A DNA stretch of 24,635 bases from Bacteroidales bacterium UBA1192 (lineage in GTDB: Bacteria; Bacteroidota; Bacteroidia; Bacteroidales; Bacteroidaceae): positions 12,462 through 37,096 of the forward strand of contig DBYG01000008.1 in NCBI GenBank assembly GCA_002310175.1, written 5' to 3'. Under the pieces are notes generated by a model. It did no database searches, was not told where the DNA came from, and saw only the letters and a program-made list of their open reading frames with translations. Made by a program: the position numbers and the translations under genes. The first letter of the stretch is position 1. Each line of letters begins with the position of its first letter. Positions 16,601 to 23,796 of this stretch are shown here, piece by piece.

Positions 16601-16622
16601 AGTATTTAGGTCATTTATATTG

Positions 16623-16630
16623 CAAATATA
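16623..16630 (-). promoter_or_regulatory. Probable -7 element of the helicase promoter
   Basis: The minus strand reads TATATTTG (TAnnTTTG) 22-30 bases upstream of the ATG at 16600. No convincing TTG is seen at the expected upstream distance. The site decides the start: translation from the longer frame at 16666 would begin upstream of the predicted transcript. Confidence 0.5.
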
Positions 16631-16781
16631 GTGCAAGCCGAGAGGAGAAAAAAGGAGTTCACTCATTTTTTATCCCGAGACGCAGCCTATATTCAAAGTG
16701 TAGCTTTAAATTATGGGTAATTACGAAAAACAAATCAGGGCAGGTCAACCCTAAACCAACGGTTAAAAACTGTTAATCCTA

Positions 16782-16811
16782 TTGTGGGTAAAAAAAAGTG
16801 TCATACATTTG
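16782..16811 (+). promoter_or_regulatory. Promoter of the ABC transporter-GntR operon
   Basis: TTG at 16782-16784, a 19-base spacer and TACATTTG at 16804-16811 match the Bacteroidota consensus. The leader to the ATG at 16888 is about 70 bases long. The rest of the 287-base gap (16601-16887) holds this promoter, the divergent helicase promoter and the operator-like palindrome; I see no small gene in it. Confidence 0.72.
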
Positions 16812-16813
16812 CA

Positions 16814-16835
16814 GTGTCTTAGTGAAGTAATACAC
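16814..16835 (+). promoter_or_regulatory. Operator-like imperfect palindrome, probable GntR/YtrA site
   Basis: The 22-base sequence GTGTCTTAGTG/AAGTAATACAC is an imperfect inverted repeat, with 8 of 11 positions matching between arms and GTGT...ACAC ends. It starts 3 bases after the -7 element, so it covers the expected transcription start. YtrA-type GntR regulators bind AGTGT...ACAC(T)-like inverted repeats, and this operon encodes such a regulator. Negative autoregulation is therefore a reasonable inference. Confidence 0.55.
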
Positions 16836-16887
16836 CGATAGACATCACTTGACAATAATTCAAGAATAACGACTAAACATTACTATT

Positions 16888-17724
16888 ATGGTTAAAATCA
16901 ATGGTTTGAGTTTCAGCTACGGCAGCAATGTGGTGCTGAAAGACATTTCGATGGAGCTTGAAGAGGGCCGGATTTACGGTCTTCTTGGGGAGAACGGAGT
17001 GGGAAAGACCACTCTGCTTACACTGCTTGCAGGCATTAAGGAACCGCAGGCCGGTTCGATTGAGATTGACGGGGAGACTCCGTTTGACCGTTTGCCTTCC
17101 TTCCTGACAAACATCTACTACCTGCCGGATGAGGTGCCATCCTTACGTATGACTGCTGAAAGGTTCGCACAGGAGAGGGGTGTTTTCTGGAAGCGTTTTG
17201 ACAAAGACAAGTTCCGTGAAATCATGGATGTTTTGGAGACCGATATATCCATGCGTATGGATCAGATGTCATACGGTCAGCTTAAAAAAACTTACATAAG
17301 TTACGCGCTTGCGTGCAATACCCGTTACCTTTTCATGGATGAACCTACAAACGGACTTGACATTCCTTCCAAGTCACAGTTCCGCAAGGCTGTTTCCAAA
17401 TATACATCCGATGAATCTACTATGCTCATATCCACTCATCAGGTACGTGACCTGGAGGCCATAATAGACCCTATCATTATACTTGACCGCAAGGATGTGC
17501 TGCTCAATGCTTCAATTGACGAAATCACACGGAAACTCTATTTTGACTATTCCACTGCCATAGATCCTGAGGCTCTCTATTCGGAATTGATACCCGGCGG
17601 TTGTATTCAGGTGACAGTGAACAGTACCGGACTGGAGAGCAAGGTCAACATAGAGGCGCTCTTCAATGCCGTCCACAAGCACAGAGACTTGATAAAGAAG
17701 ATGTTCAACACCAAAAACTCATGA
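16888..17724 (+). CDS. ABC transporter ATP-binding protein
   Basis: The 278-residue ATPase has Walker A GENGVGKTT (34-42), Walker B YLFMDEPTNGLD (147-158, catalytic E152) and the H-loop histidine H184 in STHQ. The signature motif is SYGQ (128-131) rather than LSGGQ, as is common in YtrB-like ATPases. The C-terminal 70 residues are a divergent accessory tail. It pairs with the membrane protein encoded next, overlapping by ATGA, and a GntR regulator follows. This layout matches YtrA-type operons that respond to cell-wall stress in Firmicutes and occur widely in Bacteroidota. The transported substrate is not evident. Confidence 0.92.
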   Translation: MVKINGLSFSYGSNVVLKDISMELEEGRIYGLLGENGVGKTTLLTLLAGIKEPQAGSIEIDGETPFDRLPSFLTNIYYLPDEVPSLRMTAERFAQERGVFWKRFDKDKFREIMDVLETDISMRMDQMSYGQLKKTYISYALACNTRYLFMDEPTNGLDIPSKSQFRKAVSKYTSDESTMLISTHQVRDLEAIIDPIIILDRKDVLLNASIDEITRKLYFDYSTAIDPEALYSELIPGGCIQVTVNSTGLESKVNIEALFNAVHKHRDLIKKMFNTKNS

Positions 17725-18638
17725 TTATGGAAAGTGCAGTATTCAATTTCAACAGGTTCAGACAGTATTATCGTTCGGATTTCCTGAACTGTGTCCGTAA
17801 CTATGGCATCTCGTTCCTGGTCCTTTGCACAATGGCAGTGACCACCGATATTTTCAACGGTCTGTTTTCATTCGCTGTTACCGGTGGCCATGAATGGCAC
17901 GGAATGATAGAACCGGTCCGGTTCGTAATGTTTTTCATTTTCCTCATGGTGTTGATTATATCCTCTCCAGCCAAACTATACGGATATGTGACGGACAAGA
18001 AACAGGGAACGGCATTCCTGATGCTGCCTGTTTCCCGTTTTGAGAAATATTTGTCAATGGTGTTAAATGCCTGTGTCATTACTCCGCTGCTATTCATCTT
18101 TGTCTATCTTGGGTTTGATTTGCTGGTCTGCCTGATTGACCCCACCTGTGGTGTATCAATGTTACATAGGCTCCTTGTGGATATTGTGGATTTCAGGCAA
18201 AACCTTGTCCAGTCCATTCCTATGGAGGAACTCAGGGAAATGGGTGAGGCAAATGCCATCGAGCTAATCAACGGTATCAGTCCGGCTTTCACTCCATGGC
18301 TGTTAGTTGATGATGTGATAGGCGCTGCTGTCGTTTTCCTGCTCGGAGCGCTCATATTCAAAAGCGCTAAGGCCGGCAAGACACTGGGCAGTGTCATTGT
18401 AATCGCCTTGTCTCTTGAAATGATACTTTCTCCGATTATAGGCTTCACTATGTTCAGCAAGCTGCATCCCTTATTGTCATCGGGTGCGGATGTGAGTCTG
18501 GATCTTATTCAGGAACAGTTCCCGTTTGTTTTCTGGACCATCAGGCATCTCGCTTTGGCTGACACGGTTTCAGACACTATCACCAACTGTCTGTTACTGT
18601 TTTTTGTGTGGCTCAGGCTCAAGAATCTGAAACATTGA
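17721..18638 (+). CDS. ABC transporter permease (ABC-2-like membrane protein)
   Basis: Start at the ATG 17721-17723, which overlaps the ATPase stop codon as ATGA, gives 305 residues; a second ATG two codons later (17727) is equally possible. An earlier frame opening at 17601 lies wholly inside the ATPase gene and is not used. The protein has about six hydrophobic segments, beginning near residues 27-47 (YGISFLVLC) and 65-80, with a soluble loop of about 60 residues in the middle (from RLLVDIVDF to AFTPW). The KQGTAFLMLPVSRFEKYLS segment is the typical post-TM2 loop of Bacteroidetes ABC-2 type permeases. Function is inferred from its neighbours; specificity is unknown. Confidence 0.85.
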   Translation: MIMESAVFNFNRFRQYYRSDFLNCVRNYGISFLVLCTMAVTTDIFNGLFSFAVTGGHEWHGMIEPVRFVMFFIFLMVLIISSPAKLYGYVTDKKQGTAFLMLPVSRFEKYLSMVLNACVITPLLFIFVYLGFDLLVCLIDPTCGVSMLHRLLVDIVDFRQNLVQSIPMEELREMGEANAIELINGISPAFTPWLLVDDVIGAAVVFLLGALIFKSAKAGKTLGSVIVIALSLEMILSPIIGFTMFSKLHPLLSSGADVSLDLIQEQFPFVFWTIRHLALADTVSDTITNCLLLFFVWLRLKNLKH

Positions 18639-18657
18639 CCGTTATAAATAAGTTGTT

Positions 18658-18996
18658 ATGGAATTCAATCAGAACAAACCGATATATCTGCAGATTGCCG
18701 ATGGAATCAGTGAAAAGATCCTGAGCGGCGAACTTAAGGAGGGCGACAGGGTCCTTTCTGTACGGGAACTGGGTGCAGAACTGGGTGTCAACCCTAATAC
18801 AGCCATGCGTAGCTATGAGAAACTTACTACGGACGGTATAATCTATAATCAACGCGGAATAGGTTATTTCGTGTCTGAAGGCGCGCGTGCTGTTGCGTTG
18901 GATATGATGCGGACGGATTTCATTGAGAATGAGCTGCCTAATATACTTAGGAAGATGCGTCTGCTGGAACTCAAGGCTGAGGACTATCTGAAGTGA
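18658..18996 (+). CDS. GntR-family transcriptional regulator, YtrA subfamily
   Basis: The 112-residue protein is a GntR winged helix-turn-helix domain (about 8-75: KPIYLQIADGISEKILSGEL, then SVRELGAELGVNPNTAMRSY as the recognition region) followed by only about 35 residues of helical tail (PNILRKMRLLELKAEDYL). It lacks a FadR, HutC or MocR ligand-binding domain, and that short architecture defines the YtrA subfamily. Such regulators repress the ABC transporter operon in which they lie. The gene begins 19 bases after the permease stop codon. The palindrome at 16814-16835 is the most likely binding site. Confidence 0.93.
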   Translation: MEFNQNKPIYLQIADGISEKILSGELKEGDRVLSVRELGAELGVNPNTAMRSYEKLTTDGIIYNQRGIGYFVSEGARAVALDMMRTDFIENELPNILRKMRLLELKAEDYLK

Positions 18997-19040
18997 TATG
19001 AATACTTAAGGATAGCTGTCACATTTTTCATTTGAGGAAT

Positions 19041-19073
19041 CGGAACCGCAGTTTTGCGGCTCCGGTTTTTTTT
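19041..19073 (+). terminator. Rho-independent terminator of the ABC-GntR operon
   Basis: A 10-base stem (19041-19050 with 19055-19064, one A-C mismatch) with a GTTT loop is followed by eight T residues (19066-19073). It lies 44 bases after the GntR stop codon and overlaps the -33 region of the next promoter. Confidence 0.8.
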
Positions 19074-19083
19074 GTTATCTTTG
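19053..19083 (+). promoter_or_regulatory. Bacteroidetes-type promoter for the GH31-GH74 genes
   Basis: TTTG at 19053-19056, a 19-base spacer and TATCTTTG at 19076-19083 fit the consensus closely. The leader to the ATG at 19110 is about 20 bases. The -33 element lies inside the loop and right arm of the upstream terminator. Confidence 0.72.
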
Positions 19084-19109
19084 AAAATCCGAAATAAAAT
19101 GTTTTGTAT

Positions 19110-21485
19110 ATGAGAAAGATTCTTTTGTCATTCTGTTTAGTGGTTACTGTCTGTTCTGTAGCAATTGCTCAGCCTGCTACCGTGAACCCTACAGCCTATC
19201 TGATGAACCAGGCCGTTGATGTCAGTTCTGATTTTCAGGAGATAAGCAACACTTATTTCTTTGCTGACCGGCTTTCCGGATTCGATGCCTCAACCGGCCA
19301 GGGTAAGGTCATGTGGAGACGATACCGCCTGACCCCACGCCAGGCCTTCAACACAAACGGACGCCAACCCGCCCAGTTGAGGATGCTGGATTTCCCGACA
19401 CCTGCATACGACAATGATCCTGAACTCAAGTTCTCCATAGATTTCATTACACCGAGAACCGTCCGCATCAGAATGCTCACCACCCCTGTGGAACCCAAGC
19501 CTGTCACCGATGAGGTCATGCTTGCCGGTGAACCAGGCGTTGACCGTACTTGGTCGTGCAGTGAGACCGGTTCCAAAATAATCTATTCGAGCGCGTGCGG
19601 TGTTGTGGAGATTGAGAAGAATCCCTGGAGGATAGTCCTGAAGGATAAATCCGGACGTATCCTTACCAAGACTGCCACCCGCAGGGACAATGATTCCACG
19701 CAGGTAAAGTTCACACCTTTCAGTTTCGTCAAACGATCAAGCGACAATGCCCGCCGTATCAATCCTGTGTTTCAGATAGCTGCCGATGAAATGCTGTTCG
19801 GTTGCGGTGAATCAGCCACGTCATTGAACAAAGTGGGGCAAAAGGTGAACCTGTTCGTCACTGACCCCCAGGGGCCCGAGACAGACCAGATGTACAAACC
19901 TGTACCGTTCTTCTTCAGCAACAGGGGTTACGGTATATTCCTGCACACATCGGCCCCTGTGACTTGTGATTTCGGTGCTTCTTACATAGGGCTCAACAAG
20001 CTCTTCATGGGTGATGAGAACCTGGATATGTTCATATTCTTCGGCAATCCGTCCGAGATTCTCAATGAGTACACGGATATAGTCGGAAAACCTGCCATGC
20101 CCCCGCTCTGGTCATTCGGGACGTGGATGAGCCGCATTACGTATCTCTCGCAGGAGGAGGGGATGCAGGTGGCTGATAATATCCGTAAGGGCAAGTATCC
20201 GTGCGATGTCATACATTTTGATACCGGCTGGTTCCAGACAGACTGGCAGTGTGACTATAAGTTCTCTGACAAGTTCCCCGATCCTGCAGGAATGCTCTCT
20301 GACCTCCGTAAAATGGGGTTCCACGTGAGTCTTTGGCAGCTTACTTATTTTACTCCCAAGAACCCGTATTTCAATGAACTGATTGAAAAGGACCTGTACG
20401 TCAGGAACGGTTCCGGTGGCCTGCCTTACGAGGATGTCTGTCTGGATTTCTCCAACCCGGAAACTGTGGAGTGGTATCAGGGTCATTTGGCAGACCTCCT
20501 TAAGATGGGTGTGGGTGCCATCAAGGCAGATTTTGGCGAGGCAGCTCCTCTTGACGGTATCTATGCCAACGGAAGGAGCGGTTGGTATGAGCATAACCTC
20601 TATCCTGTACGATATAACAAGGCTGTCCAGGACATAACCAAGTCCGTGAATGGTGAGAATATCATGTGGGCCCGTTCCGCATGGGCAGGTTCTCAACGTT
20701 ATCCGTTGCATTGGGGCGGTGATGCGGCAACGACCAATACAGGTATGTTGGGCACTCTAAGGGCCGGTCTCTCGTTCGGTCTGTCCGGATTTGCGTTTTG
20801 GAGTCATGATATGGGAGGATTTGTTAAATCCACTCCTGATGAGCTCTACATGCGCTGGCTTCCGTTCGGATTCCTGACGTCGCATACCCGTGCCCACGGT
20901 GATCCTCCTACGGAACCCTGGCTTTACAAGAACGAGAAGGTTCAGGAAGTTTTCCGCAAGAGCGCTGAGATGAAGTACAAGCTTATGCCGTATGTTTATG
21001 CACAAGCCAGGCAATGCACGGAGAAAGGACTTCCTATGCTACGTGCCCTGTTCGTGGAATTCCCTGAAGACCCTGCCGCATGGAGGGTAGAGACCGAATA
21101 TATGTTCGGTTCCCAGATCCTGGTGGCTCCGCTCATGGAATCGGCCGACAGTCGTGATGTATATCTGCCGGAAGGAAAATGGACAGATTATCAGACTGGA
21201 AAGGTTTTTGAGGGTGGTCGCTGGCTGAATATCCCGGTTGAGGGCGAACTTCCCATCATAATGCTTGTTCGTGACGGTTCCGCTCTTCCCCATGTAGCTT
21301 TGGCCCAATCCACTCAGGATATTGATTGGAGCAGGATTGAACTTAAGGTCTATGCGGTTGACAGCAAGCAGGCTGAGGGTCTTATCTGTCTTCCTTCGGA
21401 CGGAAATCTGCAGTCTGTTCAGGTTGATTGCTCCTCTACCCCAAAAATTACCAGCCGTGTGAGAGGAACCCGTTTGTCACTCTAA
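19110..21485 (+). CDS. Secreted glycoside hydrolase family 31 enzyme, probable alpha-xylosidase
   Basis: I use the ATG at 19110 rather than a TTG two codons earlier, giving 791 residues. A Sec signal peptide runs from MRKILLSF to AIA (20), so the enzyme is exported to the periplasm or beyond. An N-terminal beta-sandwich domain (to about 325) precedes the catalytic barrel. The barrel has HFDTGWF (369-375), the nucleophile D474 in IKADFGE (471-477) and the acid/base D538 in WGGDA (535-539). The C-terminal beta domains contain LRALFVEFPEDP and YLPEGKWTDY. The KxDFGE motif and the substrate-lining segments resemble YicI-type alpha-xylosidases more than alpha-glucosidases. The neighbouring GH74-like gene supports removal of xylosyl side chains from xyloglucan fragments. 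Alpha-glucosidase activity is not excluded. Confidence 0.9.
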   Translation: MRKILLSFCLVVTVCSVAIAQPATVNPTAYLMNQAVDVSSDFQEISNTYFFADRLSGFDASTGQGKVMWRRYRLTPRQAFNTNGRQPAQLRMLDFPTPAYDNDPELKFSIDFITPRTVRIRMLTTPVEPKPVTDEVMLAGEPGVDRTWSCSETGSKIIYSSACGVVEIEKNPWRIVLKDKSGRILTKTATRRDNDSTQVKFTPFSFVKRSSDNARRINPVFQIAADEMLFGCGESATSLNKVGQKVNLFVTDPQGPETDQMYKPVPFFFSNRGYGIFLHTSAPVTCDFGASYIGLNKLFMGDENLDMFIFFGNPSEILNEYTDIVGKPAMPPLWSFGTWMSRITYLSQEEGMQVADNIRKGKYPCDVIHFDTGWFQTDWQCDYKFSDKFPDPAGMLSDLRKMGFHVSLWQLTYFTPKNPYFNELIEKDLYVRNGSGGLPYEDVCLDFSNPETVEWYQGHLADLLKMGVGAIKADFGEAAPLDGIYANGRSGWYEHNLYPVRYNKAVQDITKSVNGENIMWARSAWAGSQRYPLHWGGDAATTNTGMLGTLRAGLSFGLSGFAFWSHDMGGFVKSTPDELYMRWLPFGFLTSHTRAHGDPPTEPWLYKNEKVQEVFRKSAEMKYKLMPYVYAQARQCTEKGLPMLRALFVEFPEDPAAWRVETEYMFGSQILVAPLMESADSRDVYLPEGKWTDYQTGKVFEGGRWLNIPVEGELPIIMLVRDGSALPHVALAQSTQDIDWSRIELKVYAVDSKQAEGLICLPSDGNLQSVQVDCSSTPKITSRVRGTRLSL

Positions 21486-21499
21486 ATACAAAATATAGG

Positions 21500-23782
21500 A
21501 TGAAAACAAAGATTAAATGCAAAGGAATAGGTCCTGCAGTGTTTTCATTGCTGCTTATGACCAATGTTGCCTGTGGACAGGAGAGTGGTTCCGCAGACGG
21601 TCCGTACGTATGGAAGAATGTCCAGATAGTAGGAGGTGGATTCTGTGATGGTATTATTTTTCATCCCAAGGCCAGGGATGTACGTTATGCCCGTACCGAT
21701 ATGGGAGGAGCGTACCGCTGGGACAGGAAGGCTGACAGATGGGTGCCCATGCTGGATTTCATCAGTTATGCAGACAACAATCTGGTGGGTGTGGAAAGTA
21801 TAGCGGTGGATCCCAATGACAAGAATACCGTCTATGTGGATTGCGGAACATATACATCGTCCGGCAACGGTGCCATATTTTATTCGCATGACGGAGGCCG
21901 GACTTTCGGAAGGACTGATGTTCCATTCAAGATGGGTGGCAACGAGAACGGTCGCGGTAACGGGGAACGCATGGCTGTGGACCCCAACAATTCCGATATC
22001 ATTTATGTGGGGACACGTCAGGCAGGTCTGTGGCGCAGTACAGACAAGGCCCGCAGTTTTGAGCGTGTCGAGTCCTTCCAGCAGGTGCTGGATGCTGTTG
22101 CAGCAGAGGAGGCGGCAAGCCAGCAGAGTCCCATACAACGGATGGGGGGCATGCAGCGCTTCCGCAGCCCTGGCGTAGGAGTAGTTTTTGTGCTTTACGA
22201 TGAAGCATCCGGTAAAGGAAAGGAAGGCTCACAGACCATATTTGCAGGCTACAGTGCCATGAACAGAGCCAATATGTTCGTATCGCATGACGGTGGACGG
22301 AGCTGGTCAGCCATGGAAGGAGCGCCTAAACAATACATACCTAATCATGCCGTAATGTCATCTGACAGGTGTATGTATGTCACTTACAGCACGAATCCCG
22401 GCCCTCAGACCATGACTGACGGAGGTGTCTGGAAGTATGACATCGCAGCTGACAAATGGACTGATATTACACCAGACAAACCGGACTCGGAACGTCGGTT
22501 CGGTTATGTATCAGTGTCGGTTGACCTTAAGAACCCGAAGCATATAATCACCAGTACATTCGGTCGTCCCATGAGCGGACAGAGTAGTGCTGAGGATATT
22601 TTCCGCTCCACTGACGGTGGCAAGACATGGAAAGGTGTATTTGCCAATGGTGGAAAATATGATGAATCCAAGGCTCCATACGTGATACATACAGGTATTC
22701 ACTGGCTTTTTGACATAGAGATTGACCCCTTCAACTCTGACCATGCCATGTTTACTACAGGCTATGGTGGCTGGGAGACATACAACCTGAGTAATATGGA
22801 TAAGGGTCAGCCAACTCTCTGGACAGTGATGAGTACCGGAATAGAGGAGACCGTACCGCTTGAACTCTACAGTCCCAACAAGGGTGCATGGCTGATTTCG
22901 GGAATAGGAGATTACGGAGGCTTCACCCATTGGGACCTTGACAAACCTGCTCCGGATTCACATCATGACCCCCGTTTCGGCAATACTAACGGAGTGACGG
23001 GAGCTGAGCTGAAACCTGAGCTGGTGGTTCGTGTGGGAACAGTTCACGGAGGTTACAGCGGCAAGGCCATTTCATATTCGCTTGATGGGGGCGATACTTG
23101 GGCTGAACCCGAGACGGTCCCCAATGAAAGAGGCAGGAACGGCCATATCGCCGTTTCATCTTCAGGCGGAATTTGGGTCTGGACTCCTGACCGTATGCCA
23201 GTCTATTTTACGGATGACATGGGTAAGACTTGGGGTGAGAGCGAAGGAATTCCAAGTGGTCTGCGTGTGATAGCAGACAGGGTAAATCCTGCCAGATTCT
23301 ACGCGTTGGACATACGCCAGGGACTTTTGTATGAAAGTAGTGACGGAGCACGTACTTTCCAATCCCGATCCATAGGCTTTCAGGCGGAGGGACGTAACCG
23401 TGGTGACAACCGTGGTGGTCAGGACAGGGTATATTGTGCTCCCGGACGTGAGAATGACCTTTGGATTGCAGCATTTGACGGATTATACCATGCATCGGAC
23501 GGAGTCAGTTTCAGGCGCCAACAGCATGTTGATGAAATGCATGCTTTCGGATTCGGTGCGCCCGCTCCCGGGACTGACTACCCTGCTCTCTACATGGTGG
23601 GCAATGTGGACGGGGTCCGTGGATTCTTCCGTTCCGATGACTGTGCTGCAAGTTGGGTACGCATAAACGATGACAATCACCAGTACGGTCTCGTACTTCA
23701 CATTACAGGTGATCCCAAGAAATACGGTCGTGTATATGTAGGAACGCACGGACGTGGTGCTGTATATGGGGATCCCCGCTGA
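21500..23782 (+). CDS. GH74-like xyloglucanase with BNR repeats (double beta-propeller)
   Basis: The ATG at 21500 (MKTKIKCKG) gives 760 residues and lies 14 bases after the GH31 stop codon; the frame extends upstream only into that gene. A signal sequence ends near ACGQ, and C25 makes a weak lipobox, so the protein may be a lipoprotein or simply secreted. The mature N-terminus is typical of GH74: VQIVGGGFCDGIIFHP (41-56) and YARTDMGGAYRWD (63-75), with D67 the likely catalytic aspartate. BNR-type repeats recur along the chain (SHDGGRTF, SHDGGRSW, STDGGKTW, SLDGGDTW, TDDMGKTW, SSDGARTF), consistent with two seven-bladed propellers. The GIEETVPLELYSP segment also matches GH74. It would cut the xyloglucan backbone ahead of the GH31 enzyme. 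A sortilin/VPS10-type protein is the main alternative. Confidence 0.85.
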   Translation: MKTKIKCKGIGPAVFSLLLMTNVACGQESGSADGPYVWKNVQIVGGGFCDGIIFHPKARDVRYARTDMGGAYRWDRKADRWVPMLDFISYADNNLVGVESIAVDPNDKNTVYVDCGTYTSSGNGAIFYSHDGGRTFGRTDVPFKMGGNENGRGNGERMAVDPNNSDIIYVGTRQAGLWRSTDKARSFERVESFQQVLDAVAAEEAASQQSPIQRMGGMQRFRSPGVGVVFVLYDEASGKGKEGSQTIFAGYSAMNRANMFVSHDGGRSWSAMEGAPKQYIPNHAVMSSDRCMYVTYSTNPGPQTMTDGGVWKYDIAADKWTDITPDKPDSERRFGYVSVSVDLKNPKHIITSTFGRPMSGQSSAEDIFRSTDGGKTWKGVFANGGKYDESKAPYVIHTGIHWLFDIEIDPFNSDHAMFTTGYGGWETYNLSNMDKGQPTLWTVMSTGIEETVPLELYSPNKGAWLISGIGDYGGFTHWDLDKPAPDSHHDPRFGNTNGVTGAELKPELVVRVGTVHGGYSGKAISYSLDGGDTWAEPETVPNERGRNGHIAVSSSGGIWVWTPDRMPVYFTDDMGKTWGESEGIPSGLRVIADRVNPARFYALDIRQGLLYESSDGARTFQSRSIGFQAEGRNRGDNRGGQDRVYCAPGRENDLWIAAFDGLYHASDGVSFRRQQHVDEMHAFGFGAPAPGTDYPALYMVGNVDGVRGFFRSDDCAASWVRINDDNHQYGLVLHITGDPKKYGRVYVGTHGRGAVYGDPR

Positions 23783-23796
23783 AAAAACATATTAAT

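Noticed and set aside
16740..16780. Near-repeat GGTTAAAAACTGTTAATCC upstream of the ABC operon promoter
   Set aside because: The two GTTAA copies are short and imperfectly spaced; without comparison to other promoters they cannot be separated from chance in AT-rich sequence.
17601..17720. Upstream extension of the permease frame
   Set aside because: It overlaps the ATPase gene by 120 bases with hydrophilic nonsense; the ATGA overlap at 17721 gives a normal permease start.
23768..23777. GGGGATCCCC palindrome at the end of the GH74-like gene
   Set aside because: It is a 10-base palindrome with no loop, lies in coding sequence and is not followed by a T-tract, so it is not a terminator.
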